In this document: positions 26,177 through 35,230 of the stretch, piece by piece
Layout of the letters: the number at the start of each line of letters is the position of its first letter
Numbering within the stretch: position 1 is the stretch's first letter
Origin: Porphyrobacter sp. AAP60
GTDB lineage: Bacteria; Pseudomonadota; Alphaproteobacteria; Sphingomonadales; Sphingomonadaceae
DNA: 64,000 nt
Direction: 5' to 3'
Assembly (NCBI RefSeq): GCF_001296025.1
Contig: NZ_LJHV01000002.1
Span: 1 to 64,000 of the forward strand
Position numbers and translations under genes: made by a program
Notes under the pieces: generated by a model
Told to the model about the DNA's origin: nothing
The model's input: the letters and a program-made list of their open reading frames with translations, nothing else
Databases searched by the model: none

Positions 26177-27180
26177 GGCAGGCGACGCTTCTGGCCCTGT
26201 CGTTCGGCCTGCTGATGGCCTCGATTGCCGGCGCGCGCACGCCGGCGTCGGTGAACGATGCCGCCGTGATCGACGGCATGGCCCGCCACCTGTCTGAATA
26301 TCGCTTTTTCGTCCTTCCCCAGACGCAGGTGCCAGCGCGGGGTGTCCACCCCTATACGCTCAACACGCCCTTGTGGTCGGACGGGGCGGACAAGCTGCGT
26401 TTCATCTACCTGCCTGAAGGCACGCAGCTGGCGGCAGACGGGCAAGGCCTGCTGCAATTCCCCGTCGGCGCGGCGATCATCAAGACCTTTGCCTTTGGCG
26501 AAGGGGCGGACCGCCGCCTGATCGAAACCCGCGTGCTGCTGCACCGTGCCGATGGCTGGACGGCACTGCCCTATCGCTGGAATGCCGAGCAGACCGAGGC
26601 GACACTGGCTCTGGCTGGCGGGCGCATCGATCTGGTGACGCCTGCGGGGGAAGCGATCTCCTATGCCATCCCCAACAAGAACCAGTGCAAATCCTGCCAC
26701 GGCAAGGATGGCGAAGTGATCCCGATCGGCCCCAAAGCGCGTAATCTGTCTGCCGAATGGCTGGACGATATGGGCCGCAAGGGCTGGCTTGCAGGTGACA
26801 CTTCCGGCGGCGACCGGCTGCCTGACTGGCGCACCCATGCCAGCGGCCCTGCCACGCCGCTGGCACGCGCTTACCTTGATGTGAACTGCGCCCATTGCCA
26901 TCAGCCGGGCGGGGGCGCGTCCAATTCGGGCCTCGATCTGCGCTGGGAGCAGTCGGACGCGCAGGCTATCGGCATCATGAAGCGCCCGGTCGCCGCAGGG
27001 CGCGGGGCGGGCGGGTATGATTTCTCGGTATTGCCGGGCCAGCCTGACAAGTCGATCCTGCTGTACCGGATGAACAGCGCCGAACCCGGCGTCGCCATGC
27101 CGGAACTGGGCAAGGCGAGCGTTGACCGAGAAGGCGGGGCCGTGGTGCGGCGCTGGATATTGGAGATGACACCGAAATGA
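26173..27180 (+). CDS. SO2930-family diheme c-type cytochrome
   Basis: A 335-residue exported protein. After a signal peptide (residues 1-22), a non-heme N-terminal half (YTLNTPLWSDGADKLRFIYLPEG) leads to two heme c motifs: CKSCH (172-176) and CAHCH (239-243). The layout is that of the SO2930 family. The likely role is electron transfer in the periplasm linked to the beta-helix protein. GTG start overlaps the upstream stop by 4 bp, and its own stop overlaps the hydrolase ATG. Confidence 0.88.
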   Translation: MRQATLLALSFGLLMASIAGARTPASVNDAAVIDGMARHLSEYRFFVLPQTQVPARGVHPYTLNTPLWSDGADKLRFIYLPEGTQLAADGQGLLQFPVGAAIIKTFAFGEGADRRLIETRVLLHRADGWTALPYRWNAEQTEATLALAGGRIDLVTPAGEAISYAIPNKNQCKSCHGKDGEVIPIGPKARNLSAEWLDDMGRKGWLAGDTSGGDRLPDWRTHASGPATPLARAYLDVNCAHCHQPGGGASNSGLDLRWEQSDAQAIGIMKRPVAAGRGAGGYDFSVLPGQPDKSILLYRMNSAEPGVAMPELGKASVDREGGAVVRRWILEMTPK

Positions 27181-28166
27181 AATGGGTCTGGCGCGGGTTG
27201 CTCGCGATTGTTGCGCTGCTGGTGGCCGCTTTCCTGATCTTTCGCACGCCCGATACCGATGCGGCGGAAATGCGGGCCAAGTATGGCGGGCCGCCCTCGC
27301 AATTCGTTGATATCGGCGGCGGCGTAACCGTCCACCTGCGTGATGAGGGGCCCAAAGATGCGCCTGCGATCCTGCTGCTGCATGGCTCCAACGCCGATCT
27401 TCATACGTGGGAGCCATGGGCCGCAGCGCTGAAGGGCGAATACCGCGTGATCCGGTTCGATCAGGTCGGCCATGGCCTGACCGGGCCTGACCCGCAGCAT
27501 GATTATAGCCGCGACAATTACGTCGCCGATGTGCGGCAAGTGGCAGACAAGCTGGGGCTGGATCGCTTTATCCTTGGCGGCAATTCGATGGGCGGGAAAC
27601 ACGCGCTGGCCTTTGCCGCGGCACACCCTGAGCGGGTGGCGGGCCTTGTGCTGGTTGATGCCAGCGGCGGGCCGATGCTGGAGGACAAGGGCGACAAGGC
27701 CCGGAAGGACAGCGGCGGCGGCAATATCGGCTTCACCATCGCGCAGACGCCGGGAATCAATCTGCTGGTGGAACAGATCACGCCGCGCGGCCTGATTGCC
27801 CAAAGCCTTGAACAGTCGGTTTCAGTCAAATCGGTGGCGAGCGAGGCGGCGGTGGATCGTTACTGGGAACTGCTGCGCTATCCCGGCAACCGGCGTGCGA
27901 CGCTCAAGCGTTTTGGCTATCCCTATGAACCGCTGACCGAGGGCGAGATTGCGGCGATCACCGCGCCGACGCTGATCCTGTGGGGCGAGGAAGACCGGCT
28001 GATCCCGCTGGCTGCCGGGCAGTGGCTGGCAAAGACAATGCCCAATGCCACGCTGAAAGCCTATCCGCAGATCGGCCACCTGCCGCAGGAAGAAGCGGTC
28101 AGCGCGACGCTTGCCGATCTCGGGCCGTGGCTTACCGATCACGCTCCCGCCCCAAAGCCCGAATAA
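27177..28166 (+). CDS. Alpha/beta hydrolase, membrane-anchored
   Basis: A 329-residue hydrolase with one N-terminal membrane helix (WRGLLAIVALLVAAFLIF). The fold shows LLLHGSNADLHTW, the nucleophile elbow GGNSMGG, Asp in WGEEDRLIP and His in QIGHLPQEE, so the triad is complete. Third gene of the beta-helix/cytochrome operon, coupled by ATGA. The anchor and partners suggest a periplasm-facing enzyme, substrate unknown. Confidence 0.88.
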   Translation: MKWVWRGLLAIVALLVAAFLIFRTPDTDAAEMRAKYGGPPSQFVDIGGGVTVHLRDEGPKDAPAILLLHGSNADLHTWEPWAAALKGEYRVIRFDQVGHGLTGPDPQHDYSRDNYVADVRQVADKLGLDRFILGGNSMGGKHALAFAAAHPERVAGLVLVDASGGPMLEDKGDKARKDSGGGNIGFTIAQTPGINLLVEQITPRGLIAQSLEQSVSVKSVASEAAVDRYWELLRYPGNRRATLKRFGYPYEPLTEGEIAAITAPTLILWGEEDRLIPLAAGQWLAKTMPNATLKAYPQIGHLPQEEAVSATLADLGPWLTDHAPAPKPE

Positions 28167-28259
28167 CTCCCGCAGCATTGCCTAGGGCACTGGACGGGCA
28201 GAGTGCTTGGCCGTTACATCTGTTCGCAACTGCACACAGAATCGAAGGGACGGCCGGCT

Positions 28260-28964
28260 TTGCGCAAACTGGGGATCATCGGCGGCATGAGCTGGGTTTC
28301 GACCGCGACCTATTATGACCGTATCAACCGCATCGTCCAGAAACGCGCCGCCCCGATGGCGAGCGCGCCGCTGCTGATCGAAAGCCTGGATTTCTGCCAG
28401 CTTTATGCCCTGGCCGAAGAACGCGACTGGCAGCGCGCATCGGAAGTGCTGGTGGACAGCGCCAAACGACTGGAAGGGGCAGGGGCCGAAGCGCTGATCA
28501 TCGGCGCCAATTCCATGCACCGCCTGTATGATGATGTTGCGGCTGCGGTCGACATCCCGATCCTGCACATTGCCGAATATGTCGGCATGGCGATGAAGCG
28601 GGCGGGCACCACCAGCGCTGCATTGCTGGGCACCCGCAATGTGATGACCGAAAGTTTCTACCGCAAGCGGCTGGTTGCCCACGGTATCGATCTGTTGCCG
28701 CCCAACATGGAATATGTCGAGATGCTCGACCGGATCATCTATGATGAACTGATGGTCGGCAAAGTCACGCGCGAGGCGGAGCGGACGCTGAAGACGATCA
28801 TCACCAACAAGGCGCAGGAAGGTGCCAGCGCGATCGTGCTGGCCTGCACCGAACTGGATCTGGTGGTCGATGTGGATGCGAACGTGTTGCCGATCTTCGA
28901 CAGCACGCGAATCCACTGCGAGGCCGCGGCCGACTGGATCCTTGAACAGGAAATCGCGGACTAA
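28260..28964 (+). CDS. Aspartate/glutamate racemase family protein, one catalytic Cys missing
   Basis: A 234-residue Asp/Glu racemase-like protein: LGIIGGMSW at the start, GANSMHRLYD mid-way and VLACTELDLV near the end. By eye, the first catalytic position (the residue just before Asn, Cys in aspartate racemases, Thr in YgeA) is Ala here, while the second Cys is kept, so classic two-base racemisation is doubtful. Start: TTG at 28260 with AAGGGA upstream; an earlier GTG at 28203 is open. Confidence 0.82.
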   Translation: MRKLGIIGGMSWVSTATYYDRINRIVQKRAAPMASAPLLIESLDFCQLYALAEERDWQRASEVLVDSAKRLEGAGAEALIIGANSMHRLYDDVAAAVDIPILHIAEYVGMAMKRAGTTSAALLGTRNVMTESFYRKRLVAHGIDLLPPNMEYVEMLDRIIYDELMVGKVTREAERTLKTIITNKAQEGASAIVLACTELDLVVDVDANVLPIFDSTRIHCEAAADWILEQEIAD

Positions 28965-29265
28965 TCCTCGGCTCGTCGGGGCGGCAGGCCGTTTCGCCGT
29001 ATTGCAGCATTTTGCACAGCGCAAAGGTTTGCAAAGGTTAACGCTCGCGACTAGGCGCCGCCGCGGATTTTGCCACGGAAACGTAACAGGCATCATCCGG
29101 GTCTTCGGGTCGCACCGACAGGCCCTTGGGGCCGTTCTCCTCCCCCCCAATCACCGGAGGGCGGCCCCATAATATCTCCCCACATCACCAGTTTCGCCGG
29201 ATTTGCCGCAGGTTCCCGACCTGTTCCGGTTGAGGTGCGCTGCCGCCTCCCCTAGTTGGCGAGAG
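28965..29265. other. 301-bp intergenic region with one long stem-loop
   Basis: No gene is seen. An imperfect hairpin pairs GGGGCCG (29128-29134) with CGGCCCC (29162-29168), with inner CTCC/GGAG pairing; no U-run follows, so it is not a clear terminator. An AT-richer strip with TTAAC (29039) may be promoter for dgt. Confidence 0.5.
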
Positions 29266-30429
29266 ATGCCCCGCGCCCCCTACGCCGCCAACCCCGAAGC
29301 CCATGGTCCGCGCGAGTGGAGCGGTACGCCCGAAGGCGGAACCCGCGGCCCGCGCAGCGCCTTCCAGCGCGATCGTGACCGGATCATCCATTCTATGGCG
29401 TTCCGTCGGCTGAAATCGAAAACACAGGTGTTCATCGCCCCCGATGGCGATCATTACCGCACCCGTCTGACCCACAGCCTTGAAGTCGCGCAGATCGGCC
29501 GCGTGCTGGCGCGCGCGCTGGGTCTTGACGAAGATCTGACCGAAGCGCTGTGCCTTGCGCATGATCTGGGCCACCCGCCCTTCGGCCATGCGGGCGAGGC
29601 GGCCCTATCTGACGCGATGGAGCGCCACGGCGGGTTCGATCACAATGCGCAGGCGTTACGCACGGTGATGCGGATCGAATGCCCCTATCCGCAGCATGAC
29701 GGGCTGAATCTGACATGGGATCTGCTGGAAGGCCTCGCCAAACATAACGGCCCGGTTACCGCGCCGGGCTGGGCGCTGGCGGAACTGGACGATGCATTCC
29801 CGCTGGAGCTGGAAACCTGGCCTTCGCTGGAAGCGCAGATTGCGGCGGTGGCGGATGACATCGCCTATGACAATCACGACATCGACGATGGCCTGCGCGC
29901 CGGGTTTTTGAGCCTTGATGATCTGCTCACACTCGATTTCCTCGCAGACCAGTGGCGTAGCGTCGAAAAACGCTTTCCCCACGCGCCAAGGGAGCGTCTG
30001 CTGCGCGAGATGATCCGCGACCAGATCGGCCTGATGGTGAATGATGTGCTTGAACATACCGCCGCGCAGACAAGCGACGTGGGTTCGGTGGCCGAAGTGC
30101 GCGCGGCGGGACGGCAGTTGGCCGGCTTCTCGCCCGCAATGGCCGCGCAGGAACGGCGGTTGAAAAGTTTCATGTACGAACGCCTGTATTATCACCCCGA
30201 ACAGGTGGCCGCAGCAGAGCGTGCGCGCGATGTGGTTGCGCGGCTGTTCGCCGCCTATTCGCAGGATGCGCGGCTGATGCCGGCCGATTGGCAGGCACGT
30301 CTGCCCGCGCAGGAACCGCAGCGCAGCCGTGCCATTGCCGATTTCATCGCCGGGATGAGCGATCGTTTCGCGATGCAGGCCGTCGATGCGATCTATGGCG
30401 AGCGGCCAAAGGGGTTGATCAATGTCTGA
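29266..30429 (+). CDS. dgt: Deoxyguanosinetriphosphate triphosphohydrolase-like protein
   Basis: A 387-residue HD-domain dNTPase of the short (Dgt-like) type: RDRIIHSMAFRRLKSKTQVF, metal ligands in RLTHSLEV, HDLGHPPFGHAGE and DDIAYDNHD. It splits dNTPs to nucleosides and triphosphate. The ATG at 29266 follows GCGAGAG. It overlaps the next gene by 8 bp. Confidence 0.92.
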   Translation: MPRAPYAANPEAHGPREWSGTPEGGTRGPRSAFQRDRDRIIHSMAFRRLKSKTQVFIAPDGDHYRTRLTHSLEVAQIGRVLARALGLDEDLTEALCLAHDLGHPPFGHAGEAALSDAMERHGGFDHNAQALRTVMRIECPYPQHDGLNLTWDLLEGLAKHNGPVTAPGWALAELDDAFPLELETWPSLEAQIAAVADDIAYDNHDIDDGLRAGFLSLDDLLTLDFLADQWRSVEKRFPHAPRERLLREMIRDQIGLMVNDVLEHTAAQTSDVGSVAEVRAAGRQLAGFSPAMAAQERRLKSFMYERLYYHPEQVAAAERARDVVARLFAAYSQDARLMPADWQARLPAQEPQRSRAIADFIAGMSDRFAMQAVDAIYGERPKGLINV

Positions 30430-31144
30430 TCCGCGGCGCACCGGCCCTGCGCGGGTGGCGCTGGTTGGCGCGACCGGGCTGATCGGGCGCCGCGTGATCG
30501 AAATTTCCAGCGCGGGTGATGATGTGCGGATTGTCGGCATTGCCCGGCGCGAGGCTGCGCTGCCGCCGGGTGCGCGGATGGAAATGTTCGTGGCAGAGCC
30601 GGACAAGTGGGGCGAAGTGCTGCAAGCGGTGCGTCCGCGTGCGTTGATCTGCGCGCTGGGCACCACCATGAAGAAAGCAGGCGGCGATGAAGCTGCCTTC
30701 CGCGCGGTCGATCACGATCTGGTGCTGGCCACCGCGCAGGCGGCAAAGGCGGCAGGCGTGCCCAACATGGTGTTGGTCAGCGCCGCCGGGGCCGATGCGC
30801 TCAGCAAGAACTTCTACATGCGAGTCAAGGGCGAGACCGAGGCCGCGCTGTCGAAGGTGGGTTTCAAGCGGCTCGATATCCTTCATCCGGGCCTGTTGCG
30901 GGGCACGCGTGAGGGTGATCTGCGGCTGGGGGAGCGCGCCGCGCTTATCGCCGCGCCGCTGGTCGATCCGCTGTTGTCGGGTTCGTGGCGGCGGTTCCGT
31001 TCGATAGACGGCGATGTCGTGGCCGAAGCGGCACTGGGTTTTGCGCTGCGCCGTGCGGGCGGGCGCTTTACCCATGATAATGATGCGATGCGCCGCGCGG
31101 CGCGTGAATGGCGCCGGACAGGCGAGATGGGAGAGGCTGCATGA
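30422..31144 (+). CDS. NAD(P)-binding oxidoreductase, TIP30/HTATIP2-like
   Basis: A 240-residue atypical SDR: RVALVGATGLIGRRV (GATGxxG) at residues 11-25, CALGTTMKKAGG, and YMRVKGETE in place of YxxxK, as in HTATIP2-like proteins. The reaction is unknown. It sits between dgt and the ABA4-like gene with overlaps at both ends, so it is part of a coupled four-gene unit. Confidence 0.87.
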   Translation: MSDPRRTGPARVALVGATGLIGRRVIEISSAGDDVRIVGIARREAALPPGARMEMFVAEPDKWGEVLQAVRPRALICALGTTMKKAGGDEAAFRAVDHDLVLATAQAAKAAGVPNMVLVSAAGADALSKNFYMRVKGETEAALSKVGFKRLDILHPGLLRGTREGDLRLGERAALIAAPLVDPLLSGSWRRFRSIDGDVVAEAALGFALRRAGGRFTHDNDAMRRAAREWRRTGEMGEAA

Positions 31145-31593
31145 TCGACTGGAATGCATGGTTCAGCATGGTCAATCTGCTGGCGCTGATCGCCTGGGCC
31201 GCGCTGATCCTGCTGCCGCGCTGGCCAGCGCTGCTTTCGGGCGTGCTTTATCTGGGTGTAGGCCTGCTGTGCCTGATCTATTCTCTCGGGCTGATCGGAA
31301 TACTCACCGGCCTGCTTTCTGCCGAGGGCGGCGGCGGCGCGGACTTTACCACCATTGCGGGCGTGCGAGCGATTTTCGGCAGCGATGCGGGCGTGACGAT
31401 CGGCTGGACGCATTACCTCGCCTTCGATTTGTTCGTGGGTCTGTGGATCGCGCGTGATGCCGATGCCAAGGGCGTATCGCGCTGGGTGCAGGCACCGATC
31501 CTGCTGGCGACCTTCATGGCCGGGCCGCTGGGGCTGCTGCTGTGGCTCGGCATTCGCGAACCGATTGCGCGGCGGCAAGGGCGGTTTCGCTAG
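31141..31593 (+). CDS. ABA4-like (DUF4281) membrane protein
   Basis: A 150-residue protein with four membrane helices. It carries the ABA4 pattern NLLALIAWAALILLP, then GWTHYLAFDLFVGLWIARDA and GPLGLLLWLGIRE. The plant member is needed for neoxanthin synthesis; bacterial ones are unproven, although carotenoid-making erythrobacters often have it. Coupled to the upstream gene by ATGA. Confidence 0.87.
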   Translation: MIDWNAWFSMVNLLALIAWAALILLPRWPALLSGVLYLGVGLLCLIYSLGLIGILTGLLSAEGGGGADFTTIAGVRAIFGSDAGVTIGWTHYLAFDLFVGLWIARDADAKGVSRWVQAPILLATFMAGPLGLLLWLGIREPIARRQGRFR

Positions 31594-31653
31594 ACCGGCG
31601 CGCAACCATGCGCTTAATCTCTTCCGCAAACGCTTTTGGGAGAGAGCACAATC

Positions 31654-33216
31654 ATGGCGCGCAATGCCTATCACGATCATCACAATTTCGATGCGATCAT
31701 GCACTTCTGGGCGAAGGAACGCCCCGATGGCCCGGCCTTCGATCAGGACGGGCGGATCATCACCTATGCCGGGGCCGATATTCTTACCCGCCAGTTGATC
31801 GCCCTGTTCAAGGCGCGCGATATTGCGCCGGGTGACCGTATCGCGTGGCTCGGCAAGAACCGCGATACATACTTCCTGCTTTACATTGCGGCAGCGCGGA
31901 TGGGGGCGGTGATGGTGCCGGTCGGCTGGCGGCTGGCTCCGCGTGAGATTGCCTATATTCTCTCCGATACTGGGGCGAAGCTGGTGTTTGCCGATGCAGA
32001 CTTTGTCGATACGGCCCACGCAGTCGCCGCCGATCTGCCCGCCAACCCGGAGGTGATCGAAGGGGAGGCGGCGCTGCGGGCAGCGGCCGGGTTCGAACCT
32101 GCGGATTACACCCCGCCCGGCGCCGATGATCCGGTGTTGCAGCTTTATACATCGGGCACCACGGGCAATCCCAAGGGGGCGATGCTGTCGAACACCAACC
32201 TGCTGGGCCTGCGCAATGCGGGCAACGAAGCAGGGCTGGATTGGCAGTATTACGAGCCCGACGACTGCATGCTGGTGGCCATGCCGTGCGCGCATATCGG
32301 CGGCACCGGGCTGGTGAACATCGCCGTGGCCAACGGCGTGCGTTCTCTGGTGCAGGCGGAGTTTACCCCCGTCGGTGTGCTTGAGGCGATCGAGGCCGGG
32401 GCCACCCACATGTTCATCGTGCCTGCCGCCTTGCAGATGGTGGTGCAGCACCCGCGCGCCGCGACCACCGATTTCAGCAACCTCAAATACCTGATGTATG
32501 GCGCCGCGCCGATGCCCTTGGAATTGCTGAAGGAAGCGGTGCGGACCATGCCGACCACCAAATTCCTGCAAGCCTATGGCATGACAGAAACCAGCGGCAC
32601 GATTTCGATCCTGCCGCCGGAAGATCACTCGACAACAGGCAACCAGCGGATGCGCTCGGCCGGCAAGGCCTGCCCCGGCGTGGAGATCGAAGTGCGCGAT
32701 GCCGAAAACCGCGAAGTGCCCCGCGGCGAAATCGGCGAGGTCTGCATCCGCTCGCCGTCCAACACCGCCGGTTACTGGCGGCTTCCCGAGGCCACGGCCA
32801 AGACAATCGACCCCGACGGCTGGCTGCACACCGGCGATGCAGGCGTGATGGACGATGATGGCTATGTCTATATCCAGGACCGCATCAAGGACATGATCAT
32901 CTCCGGCGGCGAGAACGTCTATCCCGCCGAAGTCGAAAGCGCGATTTACGGCCACCCCGCCATCGCCGAGGTCGCGGTGATCGGCGTGCCGAGCGCAAAG
33001 TGGGGCGAGGAGGTCAAGGCCTGCGTCGTCGCCAAGCCGGGGCACGAGGTTGATGCCGCCGATGTGATCGCTTGGGCACGGGAACGGATTGCCGCGTTCA
33101 AGGCGCCCAAAAGCGTCGATATCATCCCGCTGATGCCGCGCAACGCCAGCGGCAAGATCCTGCGCCGCGAACTGCGCGCGCCCTATTGGGAAGGGCAGGA
33201 GCGCCAAGTTTCATGA
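31654..33216 (+). CDS. Acyl-CoA ligase, AMP-binding (FadD-like)
   Basis: A 520-residue ANL-superfamily ligase. Motifs: LYTSGTTGNPKGAM (P-loop), YGMTET, GWLHTGDAG, QDRIKDMIISGGENVYP, and the catalytic Lys in NASGKILRR. It activates a carboxylic acid, most likely a fatty or aryl acid, with ATP and CoA. The ATG at 31654 has AGAGAG upstream; a TTG 18 bases earlier is also open. Its stop overlaps the DUF938 start (ATGA). Confidence 0.92.
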   Translation: MARNAYHDHHNFDAIMHFWAKERPDGPAFDQDGRIITYAGADILTRQLIALFKARDIAPGDRIAWLGKNRDTYFLLYIAAARMGAVMVPVGWRLAPREIAYILSDTGAKLVFADADFVDTAHAVAADLPANPEVIEGEAALRAAAGFEPADYTPPGADDPVLQLYTSGTTGNPKGAMLSNTNLLGLRNAGNEAGLDWQYYEPDDCMLVAMPCAHIGGTGLVNIAVANGVRSLVQAEFTPVGVLEAIEAGATHMFIVPAALQMVVQHPRAATTDFSNLKYLMYGAAPMPLELLKEAVRTMPTTKFLQAYGMTETSGTISILPPEDHSTTGNQRMRSAGKACPGVEIEVRDAENREVPRGEIGEVCIRSPSNTAGYWRLPEATAKTIDPDGWLHTGDAGVMDDDGYVYIQDRIKDMIISGGENVYPAEVESAIYGHPAIAEVAVIGVPSAKWGEEVKACVVAKPGHEVDAADVIAWARERIAAFKAPKSVDIIPLMPRNASGKILRRELRAPYWEGQERQVS

Positions 33217-33815
33217 GCGCAAGACAACACGCGCCCGCCACGCTGCGCAACCGCGATCCGATTGCCGAGGTGCTGGCACGTGAATTGCCCGCCAGCGGCA
33301 CGGTGCTGGAAATCGCAGCGGGAACGGGGGAACACGCGGTGTACTTCGCCGAACGCTTCCCTGCGCTGACATGGCAGCCGACCGATCCTTCGGCAGAGGC
33401 ACAGGCTTCGATTGCGGATTACGCGGCGGAGTATGAGGGCATCAATCTCGCCGCGCCGCTGCTGCTGGATGCTGCGGCACCCGATCACTGGCCGGTTGCG
33501 GCGGCTGACGCGATTGTCTGCATCAACATGGTACATATCAGCCCGTGGGAGGCGACGCTGGGCCTGTTTGCCGGGGCTGCTCGTGCGCTGGCTGCATCAG
33601 GCGGGCCGCTGATTCTTTATGGCCCGTACATCGAACAGGGCGTGGAGACTGCGCCCTCCAACCTCGATTTCGATGCCAGTCTCAAAGCGCGCAATCCGCT
33701 TTGGGGCCTGCGCAAAGCCGAAGCGCTGGATGAGGTCGCGGCAACCCACGGCATGGGGCGGACAGCACGTTACGCACTGCCCGCCAACAACATCATGCTG
33801 GTTTACCGGGGCTAG
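33213..33815 (+). CDS. DUF938 SAM-dependent methyltransferase-like protein
   Basis: A 200-residue protein with a Rossmann SAM site (VLEIAAGTGEHAVYFAE), then INMVHISPWEAT and LYGPYIEQG, the DUF938 signature. The substrate is unknown. Overlap of 4 bp with the acyl-CoA ligase stop suggests translational coupling. Confidence 0.9.
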   Translation: MSARQHAPATLRNRDPIAEVLARELPASGTVLEIAAGTGEHAVYFAERFPALTWQPTDPSAEAQASIADYAAEYEGINLAAPLLLDAAAPDHWPVAAADAIVCINMVHISPWEATLGLFAGAARALAASGGPLILYGPYIEQGVETAPSNLDFDASLKARNPLWGLRKAEALDEVAATHGMGRTARYALPANNIMLVYRG

Positions 33816-33827
33816 TTTCCGGCAAGA

Positions 33828-33959
33828 TCAATCAATCGCGCGTTCGCCTGCGCGGCCGACCGATTTGATATCGTCACCCACGCCTTGCACGGTGTTGCAG
33901 GCGGTTGCCGACAGAGTGATCGCAGCGAGTGCGGCGGCAGCAAGCATATTGCGGAACAT
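33828..33959 (-). CDS. Entericidin-like lipoprotein 1
   Basis: A 43-residue protein with an Arg-containing start, a hydrophobic signal and a lipobox ending LSATACN (Cys21), followed by TVQGVGDDIKSVG, the entericidin A/B pattern. Entericidins are small membrane lipoproteins, ecnA/ecnB an antidote and toxin pair in E. coli, with no proven role in alphaproteobacteria. It ends 12 bp from the convergent DUF938 stop. A second gene with the same length lies upstream. Confidence 0.85.
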   Translation of the reverse strand: MFRNMLAAAALAAITLSATACNTVQGVGDDIKSVGRAGERAID

Positions 33960-34057
33960 CAGGCAGATCCTTTCGATTGATTCAAAGTCGTTCAATGCAT
34001 GAAGCTACAAAAGTATTCCTGACAAAAGCATGAAGCCACCGCAATCGCTGCGTTCGG

Positions 34058-34189
34058 TCAGATTTCTTCCTTCACTTCGCGCGATGCGGACTGGAGGTCT
34101 TCGCCGGCGCCTTCGACAGTGTTGCAGGCCACAGTGGTGACAGCAACGGTGCCGAGTGCCAGCACGGTGACAATGTTACGGATGGTCAT
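34058..34189 (-). CDS. Entericidin-like lipoprotein 2
   Basis: A second 43-residue entericidin: signal VTVLALGTVAVTTVACN, lipobox Cys22, then TVEGAGEDLQSAS. A good AGGAG lies 5-10 bases before the ATG. The two genes share the strand but the 98-bp gap between them has no obvious terminator. The mature tail is acidic (SREVKEEI) and differs from copy 1. Confidence 0.85.
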   Translation of the reverse strand: MTIRNIVTVLALGTVAVTTVACNTVEGAGEDLQSASREVKEEI

Positions 34190-34253
34190 GGCAGTGTTCT
34201 CCTACGGGAATGCCCGTCAGCCGCAACCGGGCTCCGCGCCGCAAAGGTCCATC

Positions 34254-35165
34254 CTAGTCGCCGGAATGCACCCGGGATCGGGCAAGTTGCCGTTCACGCC
34301 ATGCAATCAGCAGTCCGGCAGCGATAATCAGCGGTGCGCCAAACCATAGGCTGGCAGGCGCAGCGCGGTCGAACACGGCGTAGCCATAGAAGCTGGCCCA
34401 CAGCAGCGCCGTGTAATCCATCAGCAGGATCACCGCCGCCGATCCGAACCGCAGTGATGTGGTGAGCAGGATTTGCGCCAGCACCCCCATCAGCGCCATC
34501 GCCAGAATAATCAGCCAGGTTTCGCCATCATGCGCGCCGATTACGAAGGGCATGCCCAGCGCGGCAACCGGCGTGCTGAGCGCTGCAAACCAGAACACGA
34601 TGCTCCACGGGTTTTCTGTCTTGTTGAGATCCTGGATCTGGAAACTGATGAGCGACACCATCAGCGGGGCCATGAGTCCTACAGCGATGCCCACCACGCT
34701 AACGCCTTCATGCAGTCCGCCAAATGGCTGCATCACCACGATCACACCGGCAAAGCCGATCACCACCGCCGCCCAGCGATAGGGGCCGATCTTCTCGCCG
34801 AACAGCACCATGGCGATCAGCACGGCAAAGACCGGCGCGGTAAAGCCCAGCGTGGTCGCTTCTGCCAGTGGCAGCAGCAACACCGCGCCATAGGTGAACA
34901 GCATGCCGAACAATCCGGTGGCAGAACGGCGGGCATGGGACGGCAGCCGGGTGGTCTTCAGCACGGCAAGGCGGCCCGACAAGGTCAGCCCGGTGCCGAT
35001 CAGGACCGCCGCCAGCAACTGCCGCCAGAAGATCAGTTCAACCAGATGCGCGCCGCGTTCGCCTGCCAGCTTCACCAGCATCGCCATCGTTGCCAGCGCG
35101 AGCGCGGCCAGCAGCCGGATACCAAGCGCCAGCAGCGGGCGGGGGCGGGCGATCGAGCCATCCAT
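34254..35165 (-). CDS. DMT (EamA) family transporter 1
   Basis: A 303-residue inner-membrane protein with ten hydrophobic helices in two EamA repeats, marked by FWRQLLAAVLIGTG, GAVLLLPLAEATTLGFTAPVFA and, in the second half, LMDYTALLWASFYGYAVF. Substrate unknown. The ATG at 35165 is used; another at 35219 lies 18 codons earlier and would add a hydrophilic tail. A second EamA gene is at 37318. Confidence 0.87.
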   Translation of the reverse strand: MDGSIARPRPLLALGIRLLAALALATMAMLVKLAGERGAHLVELIFWRQLLAAVLIGTGLTLSGRLAVLKTTRLPSHARRSATGLFGMLFTYGAVLLLPLAEATTLGFTAPVFAVLIAMVLFGEKIGPYRWAAVVIGFAGVIVVMQPFGGLHEGVSVVGIAVGLMAPLMVSLISFQIQDLNKTENPWSIVFWFAALSTPVAALGMPFVIGAHDGETWLIILAMALMGVLAQILLTTSLRFGSAAVILLMDYTALLWASFYGYAVFDRAAPASLWFGAPLIIAAGLLIAWRERQLARSRVHSGD

Positions 35166-35230
35166 CGCGGGTGGGCTTGGCCGAGGCGCAGGGATTGCGC
35201 AAGCGCGTGCGAAGCCCATATGCGCGGGTA

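Noticed and set aside
28203-28259. GTG start 57 bases earlier for the racemase-like gene
   Set aside because: The family begins at the LGIIGG motif and AAGGGA lies before the TTG.
30883-33207. 774-codon minus-strand open frame opposite the acyl-CoA ligase
   Set aside because: Antisense to a gene with all ligase motifs; no motifs of its own.
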